Translations under genes and position numbers: made by a program
Origin: Oxalobacteraceae bacterium
GTDB taxonomy: Bacteria > Pseudomonadota > Gammaproteobacteria > Burkholderiales > Burkholderiaceae_D
Assembly (NCBI GenBank): GCA_027490725.1
Contig: JAIXXN010000064.1
Coordinates: 1 to 64,000 of the forward strand
Length of the DNA: 64,000 bases
Reading direction: 5' to 3'
Part shown: one piece after another, positions 49,277 to 58,233 of the stretch
How positions within the stretch are numbered: the first letter of the stretch is position 1
How the letters are laid out: each line of letters begins with the position of its first letter
Notes under the pieces: model-generated
Told to the model about the DNA's origin: nothing
The model's database searches: none
Seen by the model: only the letters and a program-made list of their open reading frames with translations

Positions 49277-50581
49277 TCAGGGCTGGCGGGCTGCCGCCGC
49301 CAGTTGTGCTGCCGCCTGCTCCGGAGTGATCCGATCATTGCGCCAGTACTGGTTGATGACATCCCACATGCGCGCCACCGTGTGGGCCGGTTGCGCCATC
49401 CCGTGCGCCAGACTCGGCAACAGGGTGCCGCGTCGCGCGCTGGTCTTGAAATCGGCACTGGCACGGCGCGCACAATCATCGAACTTCTCCAGACTGACAT
49501 CCTGGCGCACGGGAATCGAGCCCTTGGCCAGATTGAAGGCAAGCTGGAAATCCTTATCCATCACGGCATGCGCCAGATCGCGCTGTGCCTGGCGGTTTTT
49601 ATCGTTCACCTGAAACATCGCCAGCGCATCGATATCGAAGGTGAAGGCGTGCGCCGTGCCCGGCATGGCGACACACAGAATGTCGCTGCCCGGACGCTTA
49701 CCAGCCGCCTGCATTTCAGCCTTGGCCCAGTCGCCCATCAGCAACATACCGGCCTTGCCGTGGGTGAGCATGGCGGTCGAAGCGACCCAGTCCTGGCCAC
49801 TGGACTGGCTGCTGCTGTAATGCTTGATGCGGCGGTAGGTGGCCAGTGTGCGCACCATCAGGGCGCTGTTCAGTGCCGCCGGATCAAGCTGTACGAAGGC
49901 GCGCTGGTAGAACTCGACACCGCCGACACCGATCGCCACACTCTCGAAGGTGCCCATGTCCAGCCAGGACTGGCTGCTGTGGGCGACGGGAATGATGCCG
50001 GCTTGCTTCATCGCTTCGGCCACGGCAAAAAACTCGTCCCAGCTGGTGGGCGGTCTGGCGTTGATTTTTTTCAGCGCGGCGGCGTCGATCCACAGCCAGT
50101 TCACCCGGTGCACATTGAGAGGGGCGGCCACATAGCGGCCACGGTATTTCATGGTGTCGCTGACGCTGCGCGGTAACAGCGTATTCCACTGGTCGGCGTT
50201 GGCCACCTCGTCGATGCTGGACAAGCCACCGCGCTGGGCCCATTCCTGGATGGCGGCGCCCTTGATCTGGGCGGCGGTGGGCGGATTACCGGAATTGACA
50301 CGCGAGGCCAGCATCACCATGGCCAGACCGCCGCCACCATTGGCAACGGTGAAGTTTTTCCACACGTGGCCTTTGCGATGCAGGCTAGCCTTGAGTTCCG
50401 CCACGGCACCTGCTTCACTGCCGCTAGTCCAGAAATGCAGCACTTCCACTTCACCCCCGGCAGCGCCGGCGCTACTGCTAGCTGGCAGTAGCGCCGCCAG
50501 CAGCCAGACCATGCGCCCGGCGACATCGCGCAGTAGCGCGCTGCGTCCGCGCCGGCGCGAGAGGGAGGTTGGGGAAGTCAT
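49277..50581 (-). CDS. Periplasmic sugar-binding protein, orphan (sensor partner)
   Basis: 434 residues of solute-binding family 1. Signal sequence MVWLLAALLPASSSAGAAGG, then EVEVLHFWTSGSEAGAV. Sugar-ABC features are WIDAAALKKINARPPTSWDE and MLLMGDWAKAEMQAAG. No ABC permease or ATPase gene is present. The start overlaps the histidine-kinase stop (50578-50581, ATGA), which suggests it presents sugar to the kinase rather than to a transporter. The closest known relatives are glucose/mannose-type binding proteins. Confidence 0.88.
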   Translation of the reverse strand: MTSPTSLSRRRGRSALLRDVAGRMVWLLAALLPASSSAGAAGGEVEVLHFWTSGSEAGAVAELKASLHRKGHVWKNFTVANGGGGLAMVMLASRVNSGNPPTAAQIKGAAIQEWAQRGGLSSIDEVANADQWNTLLPRSVSDTMKYRGRYVAAPLNVHRVNWLWIDAAALKKINARPPTSWDEFFAVAEAMKQAGIIPVAHSSQSWLDMGTFESVAIGVGGVEFYQRAFVQLDPAALNSALMVRTLATYRRIKHYSSSQSSGQDWVASTAMLTHGKAGMLLMGDWAKAEMQAAGKRPGSDILCVAMPGTAHAFTFDIDALAMFQVNDKNRQAQRDLAHAVMDKDFQLAFNLAKGSIPVRQDVSLEKFDDCARRASADFKTSARRGTLLPSLAHGMAQPAHTVARMWDVINQYWRNDRITPEQAAAQLAAAARQP

Positions 50582-52002
50582 CGCTCACCGCCCTGCGCGA
50601 CGGCTGCGCTGGCAGGCAGGCGCAGGGTAATCGTCAAGCCATGCGGCACGCTGTCCGAGAGCACGATCGAGCCCTGATGGCGTTCGACGATTTCCTTGAC
50701 GATGGCCAGTCCCAGGCCGCAGCCATCGCCTGCGCTGGTGGCGCGCACAAAGCGTTCGAAGACGCGCGCGCGATCTTCGGCCGCGATACCGGGGCCATTG
50801 TCGACCACCCGTAGCAGGGTGTAGTCGCCAGCGGCTTCGGCACTCACGGTGATTTCCGGGTGCGCTCCCGCGTAATGCAGCGCATTGTCGATCAGGTTGC
50901 TCAGCGCCTCGCGCAGCAGCGGGGCATTCGCATACACCCGCAGCGGCGCCGGGCTGGCAGGTTCGGCCACGCCCAGATCTGCGCCCAGCCGCAATGCGCG
51001 CGGCACCAATTGGGCCACCAGCTCCTGCACCAGCCGGGTCAGGTCGACCTCGCAGCGTTCCAGCGCCGGACCGGCGCCCGGTTCCGCGCGTGCCAGCAGC
51101 AGTAACTGCGACACCAGATGGGCGCTGCGCACGGCGCTCTGGTGCACCAGCCTCAGGCGGTTGCGCTGGGCCTCATCGCTGGCCCCTTCCAGTGCCAGCT
51201 TGGTCTGGCTTTTCAAGCCCGCCAGCGGGGTGCGCAACTGGTGCGCTGCATCACCGATAAAACGTTGCTGGGCTCCTACCTGACTGCGCACCGAGGCCAG
51301 CAGCTGGTTCAGGGCATTCGCCAGCGAATGCAATTCCACCGGCGCCAGATCGAGCTTGAGGGGCGTCAGATCATGGGGCGCACGCTGCGCCACTTCGCGC
51401 TGCAGGCGGGCCAGCGGCGCTAGCCCTGCCTTGACGCCGGCCCAGACGATCAGGCTCATGGCCATCACCAGCAGCGACAGGGGGAGCAGCGTATCGGCGA
51501 GCATGGCACGGGCCAGTTCCTGCCGGTTGGCACTGCTGCGTGCCACTTGCACCAGCATGGTCTGGTCAGGCTCGGCCATGCCGCCATAGGCTACGTACAG
51601 GGCGGCGATCCGCATCGGCTTTTTGCTGCCGTCATCGGTGGCCACTTCGCCATCATAGAAGTAGGGGGTATCGAGTGTGTGGCTGGCCGCCAGCGGGGGC
51701 GCTGGCAATTGGTTATTGCCGAGGATGAAACGGCCGGGCGGGGTGCTGACGGTGTACATCACCCGGTCTTTCGGGTCCGCTTCTAGTACTTCCTGCGCGG
51801 CGCGGGGGAAGTCGATCAGCAAGCCCTGCTCGATGGGTTTTACTTGCCGCAGCAGGGCGCGCGAGCTTTGCACCAGACTGGCGTCGATGGCGCGGTTGGC
51901 GTAACCGGCAGCGAGCCGGTAAGTGACCATGCCACCGGCCAGCCAGAGGATTAATTGCGGCAGTAGCAGCCAGAGCAGTAACTTGCGCTGCAGCGAAACC
52001 AT
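50578..52002 (-). CDS. TctE/QseC-type sensor histidine kinase
   Basis: 474 residues. TM1 at about 8-28, then a periplasmic 2CSK-like sensor (VMYTVSTPPGRFILGNNQLP) and TM2 near 175-195. DHp box GDAAHQLRTPLAGLKSQTKL, N box NLIDNALHYAG, and G boxes VVDNGPGIAAEDRARVFERF and GCGLGLAIV. The 2CSK-type N-terminus is typical of kinases that work with a solute-binding protein. It sits between the response regulator (6-bp gap) and the binding protein (4-bp overlap). Confidence 0.91.
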   Translation of the reverse strand: MVSLQRKLLLWLLLPQLILWLAGGMVTYRLAAGYANRAIDASLVQSSRALLRQVKPIEQGLLIDFPRAAQEVLEADPKDRVMYTVSTPPGRFILGNNQLPAPPLAASHTLDTPYFYDGEVATDDGSKKPMRIAALYVAYGGMAEPDQTMLVQVARSSANRQELARAMLADTLLPLSLLVMAMSLIVWAGVKAGLAPLARLQREVAQRAPHDLTPLKLDLAPVELHSLANALNQLLASVRSQVGAQQRFIGDAAHQLRTPLAGLKSQTKLALEGASDEAQRNRLRLVHQSAVRSAHLVSQLLLLARAEPGAGPALERCEVDLTRLVQELVAQLVPRALRLGADLGVAEPASPAPLRVYANAPLLREALSNLIDNALHYAGAHPEITVSAEAAGDYTLLRVVDNGPGIAAEDRARVFERFVRATSAGDGCGLGLAIVKEIVERHQGSIVLSDSVPHGLTITLRLPASAAVAQGGER

Positions 52003-52008
52003 CGTGCG

Positions 52009-52713
52009 CTAGCCCGCCCGCAGCGGGGTTTTGCTATCGGCCTTGAGCAGATAGCCGAGCCCGCGTACCGTGCGGATGTCGATCTCCGAACCTTCCAGCC
52101 GGCGCCGCAATCGGTGGATATACACTTCGATCGCATTGCCGCCGCTGGCCCCTGCGGTATCGCCAGACCAGCTCTGGGTGATCTGTTCCTTGGTGACGAC
52201 GTTATCGCGATTGACCAGCAACAGTTCCAGCAAGGTCCATTCGCGCGGACTCAGGTCGATGGCTTCACCGCCAATGTGGGCGCGGCGCAACATCGGATTG
52301 AAACTCAGCTTTCCGAAGCCCAGTTCGGTATTCGCGGGGCTTGTCGTTTGCACACTGGCACGCCGCAGCAGGGCGCGCACCCGGGCATCGAGCTCGGGAA
52401 AATCAAACGGTTTGGTCAGGTAGTCATCCGCGCCTGCATCGAGGCCGGCGACGCGGCTATCCAGCGAATCCTGGGCGGTCAGCACGATGACGGGCATTTG
52501 CTGGTTGTTGGTGCGCATATTCCGCAACACATCCAGTCCGCTCATCATGGGCAGGCCCAGATCGAGAATGCTCAAATCGAAATTCTGTCGTTGCAAGAGA
52601 AATTCTGCCACCGGGCCGTTCGGGGCGTGCTCCACGGAATAGCCCGCCCCGCTCAGATGGGCAATCAGCGCGTCGGCAAGGATGGCGTCGTCTTCGGCGA
52701 GAAGTATATGCAT
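52009..52713 (-). CDS. OmpR-family response regulator
   Basis: 234 residues. Receiver domain MHILLAEDDAILADALIAHL with phospho-acceptor Asp51 in SILDLGLPMMSG and conserved Lys in DYLTKPFDFPEL. The winged-helix output has LSPREWTLLELLLVNRDNVV and IEVYIHRLRRRLE. It is the first gene of the RR-HK-binding-protein operon and likely controls the glucan locus. Confidence 0.94.
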   Translation of the reverse strand: MHILLAEDDAILADALIAHLSGAGYSVEHAPNGPVAEFLLQRQNFDLSILDLGLPMMSGLDVLRNMRTNNQQMPVIVLTAQDSLDSRVAGLDAGADDYLTKPFDFPELDARVRALLRRASVQTTSPANTELGFGKLSFNPMLRRAHIGGEAIDLSPREWTLLELLLVNRDNVVTKEQITQSWSGDTAGASGGNAIEVYIHRLRRRLEGSEIDIRTVRGLGYLLKADSKTPLRAG

Positions 52714-52893
52714 GGCGGCAGTGTAAACATGTCTGAAAGCTTAGGCCAGATTTTTTTAAGCCAGTGCAGAAAGCTTTACGTTATTTTAATTAACTGCTAG
52801 ACTTTATTAACGATCTTTAATAATGATCGACGGAGATGCGCAGGTGGCCGGCGAGCTGACTGTGCTCCATAACAAGACTAATAAAGGAATATC

Positions 52894-54186
52894 GTGGCCA
52901 ATTTTTCCCCGGCGCTCACTGGCAGTGCTACGCCTGACGCGCAGCATCCGCAGCGCAGCGCACTGGTAATCATCACCCTGCTGTTTTTCATGTGGGGTCT
53001 GCTGACCTCGCTCAATGATGTGCTGATTCCCCACCTGAAGGCGGTGTACACACTGAGCTATGTACAAGCCATGCTGGTGCAACTGTGTTTCTTCGGCGCG
53101 TATTTGCTGGTGTCCCTGCCGGCCGGCCTGCTGATCCGTCGCATCGGCTATCAGTATGGTGTGGTGAGCGGTCTGCTGCTGGCAGCGCTTGGCTGCGCGC
53201 TGTTCTATCCTGCTTCGCTCGGTACCTACGGCATGTTCCTGACGGCCTTCTTTGTACTGGCGAGCGGGATCACGATTTTGCAGGTGGCAGCCAATCCCTA
53301 TGTGACCATCCTCGGTTCGGCGGCAACGGCATCCAGCCGGCTGACGCTGACCCAGGCCTTCAATGCGCTCGGCACCACGGTGGCACCGGCACTCGGTGGC
53401 ATGCTGATCCTGTCCGGCACGAGCCTGACGGACCAGCAGTTCGCCCAGCTGCCTGCCGTGCAGCAGGCCCAGCAGAAAGCACTGGAAGCGGCCGCCGTAC
53501 AGGGCCCGTATCTGGTGCTGGCCGGCTTGCTGCTGCTGACTGCGCTGGTGTTTGCACTGGTGCGCCTGCCGCGCATCGCGCCGCAGGCCGATGCTGCCCG
53601 CAGTAGTGTGGCGCTGTGGTCGCAACCGCGCCTGATGCTGGGCGTGTTGGCGATTTTCCTGTACGTGGGCGGCGAAGTCAGTATCGGCAGCCTGCTGATC
53701 AATTTCCTTGGCGAACCGGGCGTGGCTGGCCTGAGTGCCGCCGATGCGGCGCCGCTGGTGAGCTACTACTGGGGCGGCGCGATGGTGGGGCGCTTTATCG
53801 GCTTTGCCGTGATGCGCAAGGTCAGTCCCGGCAAGGCGCTGGGCGTGAATGCAGCCTGTTCGGTGTTGCTGATTCTGTGCGCCGTGTTCTCCGGTGGTGC
53901 GCTGGCGATGTGGTCTATCCTGGCCGTCGGCCTGTTTAATTCCATCATGTTCCCCACCATCTTCAGCATGGCCTTACACAAGCTGGGGGCGGCGACGGGG
54001 CAGGGTTCCGGCCTGCTGTGCATGGCGATTGTGGGCGGTGCCATCGTGCCGTTCGCACAGGGCTGGCTGGCCGACCTGTTCGGGGTGCAGCGTTCCTTCT
54101 TGCTGCCGGTGTTCTGCTATCTGTATGTGATGTTCTTCGGTATCAAGTACGCCAGTTTATACACCCGTCCGGAAGCGCAGGCCTGA
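52894..54186 (+). CDS. FucP/GluP-family sugar:H+ symporter
   Basis: 430 residues, 12 helices, FGHS family of the MFS. LVIITLLFFMWGLLTSLNDV opens TM1, LPAGLLIRRIGYQYGVVSGL is the loop 2-3 motif, and ITILQVAANPYVTILG is the family signature. The substrate is probably glucose or a related hexose released by the GH3 enzyme. Starts with GTG at 52894, AGGA 5 nt upstream. It is divergent from the response regulator across 180 bp. Confidence 0.88.
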   Translation: MANFSPALTGSATPDAQHPQRSALVIITLLFFMWGLLTSLNDVLIPHLKAVYTLSYVQAMLVQLCFFGAYLLVSLPAGLLIRRIGYQYGVVSGLLLAALGCALFYPASLGTYGMFLTAFFVLASGITILQVAANPYVTILGSAATASSRLTLTQAFNALGTTVAPALGGMLILSGTSLTDQQFAQLPAVQQAQQKALEAAAVQGPYLVLAGLLLLTALVFALVRLPRIAPQADAARSSVALWSQPRLMLGVLAIFLYVGGEVSIGSLLINFLGEPGVAGLSAADAAPLVSYYWGGAMVGRFIGFAVMRKVSPGKALGVNAACSVLLILCAVFSGGALAMWSILAVGLFNSIMFPTIFSMALHKLGAATGQGSGLLCMAIVGGAIVPFAQGWLADLFGVQRSFLLPVFCYLYVMFFGIKYASLYTRPEAQA

Positions 54187-54318
54187 ATTCCGCGCCGCCC
54201 GGCGGCGCTGATTCTGTATGTAAAAAACAACGAAAAGCGGCAAACATCGTCCGCTTGCATGAGTTTTGAGATGCGTCCGTTGATTTGAAGATTAACGGCG
54301 CGTAATTTTCTTAAAAAA

Positions 54319-54332
54319 TGAAAACGGTTTCA
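54319..54332. promoter_or_regulatory. LacI-type operator candidate 1
   Basis: TGAAAACGGTTTCA, a near-perfect palindrome with the central CG and the consensus of sugar-responsive LacI-family operators. It lies about 100 bp before the TonB receptor start. Confidence 0.6.
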
Positions 54333-54371
54333 GGAAATTCGGTAATAATTATGAATATTTGCTGCTTTTCA

Positions 54372-54385
54372 AGATAACGTTTTCA
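54372..54385. promoter_or_regulatory. LacI-type operator candidate 2
   Basis: AGATAACGTTTTCA, matching TGAAAACGTTTTCA at 12 of 14 positions, 40 bp downstream of the first site. The pair fits looping or double occupancy at the receptor promoter. Confidence 0.45.
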
Positions 54386-54434
54386 GGCTGGGCAGCAGTG
54401 CTGCAACTTTTCACAACAATAAAATGGGAGACCT

Positions 54435-57101
54435 ATGTATTCATTACGACATACCACAACTTTCAGGCGCAGCGTGCTGGGCGCGCTGCTGCTGACCTGC
54501 GGCATGCTGTCCGCGACGGCACAGAATGCCAGCAACACCAAGCCTGCCGACAAGGCTGACGCGGCCGCTACCGAAGCCGATGGTTTGCAGACCGTGGTGG
54601 TGACCAACCGCCGTCCCGAAGGGAGCCAGAAAGTGGCCGGGGTGGTGCAGTCCATCACCGCTGAGCAATTGCGCAAAGATGGTATTTCCGACCTGCGCCA
54701 GTTGCAGGTGGCGGTACCGGGCCTGAGCATGGCGAATCAGGAAGGCAATCTGGAAATCTTTATCCGCGGTGTCGGTTCCAGTAACAACACCGAACTCGGC
54801 GATCCGGGCGCCGCACCGCACTTGAACGGCACGTATATTCCCCGTCCGCGCGGGCTGGGTGCGATGTTCTATGACCTCGAGCGTGTCGAGGTCAACAAGG
54901 GCCCGCAAGGCACGCTGTATGGTCGTAACGCGATGGCCGGTACGCTCAACATCATCACCCAGAAACCGCTGATCGGTGAGACGGGCGGCTATCTGCAAGG
55001 TGAGCTGGGCAACCGCAAAGCGCATGGCGTGGAAGGGGCCTTCAATATTCCCATTTCCTCGACGATGGCACTGCGGGTAGCGGGCTACGAGTCGAAGAAA
55101 GATGCCGGCTATAAAAACATGTCGACCGATGCGCAGGCCAGCAAGCTGCCGGCAGCAGGTTCGGAAAACAACCATGCGGCGCGTATCTCGTTGCTGTTCA
55201 AGCCGAGCAATGCCCTGAACGTTTCCCTGATCGCCGACACCGGCAAAGAGGGCGGCACCGGCTATCCGGGGGCCAACATCTACAGTGCCGTCATGTCGAC
55301 CGGGCTGCGTGCCGAAAATCTGGCTCTGCGCAACCTGGTGTACCGCGGTGAAGCTGGTGAGCTGAACAATAAGCTGAATGGCTTGCAGGGCAAGCTCAAT
55401 TACGACTTCGGCCCTGTTACGCTGGAATTCAGTGCCAGCCAGCGCAAGGTGGACTTCCTGCAGCGTAATGCGGCATCGGAAGGGCTGGCCTATCCGGGTC
55501 TGGATCTGTCGACGATTAACTACGACAATTATTCGACGGTGTACTGGCAGACTAAGTCCAAGAGCAAGATCTATGAATTGCGCCTTGCGTCAAATGATCA
55601 TGGTCCGTTGAAATGGAGTACGGGTGCTTTCCACTTCACGGAAGACCAGTCGGTCGGTTACCTGTCGACCTCGGATCGCGGCTACTGCTGCTTCTCCGGT
55701 ACCGAATTCAGCATGCCGATCGTGCAGGGTTCTTCGAGCGCCGTGTATGGTGATCTGTCCTACGACTATTCCGACAAGCTGCGCGTGTTCGGCGGCGCCC
55801 GTTATTCGGAAGAGAAGAAGTATCGCTATGGTATTGGCGGTAACTGGGCACTGACGCTCGGTGGTGAGGACTACGGCTGCTGTATCGCCACCCGTCTGGG
55901 TACGCCGGGCTTTGTGCCGGCACTGCTGGGTCGTCCGAACTTCAATCTGAGCGACGTCACCACGCCGGCCCAGATCGCCCAGTTCCTGATCGAGGGTACC
56001 AAGACTCCCGGTGAGCGCGACACCCTGGTGGCGCAGATCCAGGCGATCGCCAATGGTACGAACCCTAAGGGCACTTGCTTCACCCGCCCGGACATCAACA
56101 ATGGCAGCCAGACTTGCCCGAAAAATAATCCTAGCGATACCAAGGGTGGCTTCAGCTACGCCAATCTGACCATTCCGACCCAGCAAGTGGGGAGTAGCAA
56201 AGCGTCCTTCCCGGACATGCGTCTGGGAACCGAGTTCAGCATCGACCGTGATCATCTGGTGTATGGCAAGATCGCGACGGGCCACAAATCCGGTGGTTTC
56301 AACGATAGCTTTAATGGCAGCACCATCCCGGAAACCTATAGCCCGGAAAAACTGATCAGCTATGAAATCGGTAGCCGCAATGCCTTCAAGCTGTTCGGCC
56401 GTCATGCGATCATCAATACCACGGCGTTCCACTACGGCTACGATAATCAGGTGTTCCAGGATCTGACCTGCATTAACATGGATATCACCCAGACCCCGGC
56501 GACCTGCAAAGGTTACTCGCTGGCCAACCGTAACATCGGTAAGTCGCGCATCGATGGTCTGGAAACGGAAGCCAAGTTCGTGCTGCCTAACCGCTTCCGT
56601 CTGGATCTGAACCTGACGCTGCTGAAGACGCAAATTTCGTCCGGCAAAGTGGCCGATGCCCGCGCAGTGGACTACGGCGATGGCGGTAAAGCACCGCTGA
56701 TCAATCTGGCCGGCAACCGTCTGCCGATGGCCTCCAACGTCAATCTGGCGACCCGTCTGACGCACTCGATGGATATCGGTCCGGGCACGTTTGACTGGCA
56801 GGCACTGGTGGCTTACCGTTCCTCGTTCTACCTGACCCAGTTCAATGAACAGGATATCGTGTTCAATAATGGCAAACGTCAAACGGCGCTGCAGGCCGGC
56901 TTCCCGGACAAACAGCGTGGTTTCGCGACGGTCAATCTGGGTCTGGGCTACACGCTCGATCGCTATCGTTTCGAAATGTGGGCCGCCAACGTGGGCAATG
57001 TGGAAGCTTCGCAAAAGGCGCTGGTTGGCCCTGCGCTGAACATCCGCTTCCTCAACGATGCGCGCTCTTACGGGATGCGCTTGCGTTACAACTTCGATTG
57101 A
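54435..57101 (+). CDS. TonB-dependent receptor of the glucan locus
   Basis: 888 residues. Signal peptide RSVLGALLLTCGMLSATAQN, TonB-box-like LQTVVVTNRRPEGS, plug with DLRQLQVAVPGLSMANQEG and VEVNKGPQGTLYGRNAMAGT. The barrel ends SYGMRLRYNFD, so the usual terminal Phe is penultimate. FCFSG/CCFSG and GCCIAT segments give unusual adjacent cysteine pairs in predicted loops. It likely takes up cello-oligosaccharides. Followed by a strong hairpin and the GH6 gene. Confidence 0.9.
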   Translation: MYSLRHTTTFRRSVLGALLLTCGMLSATAQNASNTKPADKADAAATEADGLQTVVVTNRRPEGSQKVAGVVQSITAEQLRKDGISDLRQLQVAVPGLSMANQEGNLEIFIRGVGSSNNTELGDPGAAPHLNGTYIPRPRGLGAMFYDLERVEVNKGPQGTLYGRNAMAGTLNIITQKPLIGETGGYLQGELGNRKAHGVEGAFNIPISSTMALRVAGYESKKDAGYKNMSTDAQASKLPAAGSENNHAARISLLFKPSNALNVSLIADTGKEGGTGYPGANIYSAVMSTGLRAENLALRNLVYRGEAGELNNKLNGLQGKLNYDFGPVTLEFSASQRKVDFLQRNAASEGLAYPGLDLSTINYDNYSTVYWQTKSKSKIYELRLASNDHGPLKWSTGAFHFTEDQSVGYLSTSDRGYCCFSGTEFSMPIVQGSSSAVYGDLSYDYSDKLRVFGGARYSEEKKYRYGIGGNWALTLGGEDYGCCIATRLGTPGFVPALLGRPNFNLSDVTTPAQIAQFLIEGTKTPGERDTLVAQIQAIANGTNPKGTCFTRPDINNGSQTCPKNNPSDTKGGFSYANLTIPTQQVGSSKASFPDMRLGTEFSIDRDHLVYGKIATGHKSGGFNDSFNGSTIPETYSPEKLISYEIGSRNAFKLFGRHAIINTTAFHYGYDNQVFQDLTCINMDITQTPATCKGYSLANRNIGKSRIDGLETEAKFVLPNRFRLDLNLTLLKTQISSGKVADARAVDYGDGGKAPLINLAGNRLPMASNVNLATRLTHSMDIGPGTFDWQALVAYRSSFYLTQFNEQDIVFNNGKRQTALQAGFPDKQRGFATVNLGLGYTLDRYRFEMWAANVGNVEASQKALVGPALNIRFLNDARSYGMRLRYNFD

Positions 57102-57164
57102 GTTGACGCTGTGATAAGTTGACGCTGATGAATGTCGCGCTGCCGCTGGTCCGGGCAGTGCGCG

Positions 57165-57195
57165 CAGGCCGGTCCGATGCTGTCGGGCCGGCCTG
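57165..57195 (+). terminator. Strong hairpin between TonB receptor and GH6 gene
   Basis: Stem CAGGCCGG / CCGGCCTG plus inner CCGA / TCGG and a 5-nt loop, then TTGCACTTT. It probably attenuates or terminates receptor transcripts before the GH6 gene. A direct repeat GTTGACGCTG (57102-57111, 57118-57127) precedes it. Confidence 0.65.
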
Positions 57196-57210
57196 TTGCA
57201 CTTTAAAACT

Positions 57211-58179
57211 ATGGAGCAGATTTTGAATACTCTGATCAAGTCGCTGGCGCTGGCCTGCTGTGTGCTGGCCAGCCAGCCGGCCCATGCCGCAGCCCCTGCG
57301 GAACCGGCCACGTCCGCCTTCCCCGCTCTGTATGTGGACCCACAATCGAGCGCGGCTGCGTGGGTAAGCGCCCATCCTGACGATGGCCGCGCGGCGGAGA
57401 TTGCCCGCCACATTGCCAGCCAGCCCGGCGCGCGCTGGTTCGGCGGCTGGAGCGGCGAGATTAGCGCTGCCGTGGGCCAGCATATGCAGGCCGCGGTGCA
57501 AGCGCGCCGCACCCCGCTGATGGTGGCCTACAATATTCCGGACCGCGATTGCGGCCAGCATAGTGCTGGCGGTGAAAGTAGTGCGAGCGCCTATCAGAAC
57601 TGGATCACCGGCTTTGCGCGGGCCATCGGCGAGCGCCCCGCGATTGTGATTCTGGAGCCTGATGCACTGCCCCAGCTCGATTGTCTTGATACGCCCGGCA
57701 AGGCCGCACGGATGCAGTTATTCCAGTATGCCGTGCAGCAGTTCTACGATCTGGCGCCGCGTACTCTGCTGTACATCGATATCGGCAATAGCGACTGGCT
57801 CAAGCCGGACGAGGCTGCCAGACGCTTGCTGCTGGCCGGTGTCGCCAGTGCCCAGGGTTTTTCGCTCAATGTGTCCAATTACCGTAGTGAAAGCGAGAGC
57901 AAGGCCTACGGTGTGGCGGTAGGGGAGGCGCTGCAGGCGATGGTGGGCTGGCGTAAGCCCTTCGTGATCGACACCAGTCGTAACGGTGCCGGGCCGAATG
58001 GCAAGCAGTGGTGTGATGCGGCGGGACGCAAACTTGGTCTGCCGCCACGCATCAACAGTGCTGGTAGCCAGCCCGAAATGCATTTATGGATCAAGGCGCC
58101 GGGCGAATCCGACGGCTGTGCCGGACCGGCAGGCAGCTTTGTGCCGGAACTCGCCTACAAATTAATTCACGGCTGGTAA
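57211..58179 (+). CDS. Glycoside hydrolase family 6 (endoglucanase/cellobiohydrolase), secreted
   Basis: 322 residues with signal peptide (LIKSLALACCVLASQPAHAA). GH6 motifs in order: FPALYVDPQSSAAAW, LMVAYNIPDRDCGQHSAGG, ILEPDALPQLDC with the catalytic acid Asp, FVIDTSRNGAGP, and the C-terminal LWIKAPGESDGCAG. No cellulose-binding module is attached. It should cleave beta-1,4-glucan outside the cytoplasm. The ATG at 57211 lacks a ribosome site; an in-frame TTG at 57223 has GGAG at ideal spacing and would give the cleaner signal peptide. Confidence 0.9.
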   Translation: MEQILNTLIKSLALACCVLASQPAHAAAPAEPATSAFPALYVDPQSSAAAWVSAHPDDGRAAEIARHIASQPGARWFGGWSGEISAAVGQHMQAAVQARRTPLMVAYNIPDRDCGQHSAGGESSASAYQNWITGFARAIGERPAIVILEPDALPQLDCLDTPGKAARMQLFQYAVQQFYDLAPRTLLYIDIGNSDWLKPDEAARRLLLAGVASAQGFSLNVSNYRSESESKAYGVAVGEALQAMVGWRKPFVIDTSRNGAGPNGKQWCDAAGRKLGLPPRINSAGSQPEMHLWIKAPGESDGCAGPAGSFVPELAYKLIHGW

Positions 58180-58186
58180 GCCTTAC

Positions 58187-58216
58187 CTCGGCGCAGACAG
58201 GCATGACTGCGCCGAG
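58187..58216. terminator. Hairpin between convergent GH6 and BON genes
   Basis: Perfect 10-bp stem CTCGGCGCAG / CTGCGCCGAG, 10-nt loop. No T-run. It sits where the two genes converge. Confidence 0.6.
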
Positions 58217-58233
58217 CGATTGCGGCCGGCGTG

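Noticed and set aside
55590..57512. 640-codon open frame on the minus strand
   Set aside because: Antisense to the glucan TonB receptor and the GH6 start; composition typical of a shadow frame.
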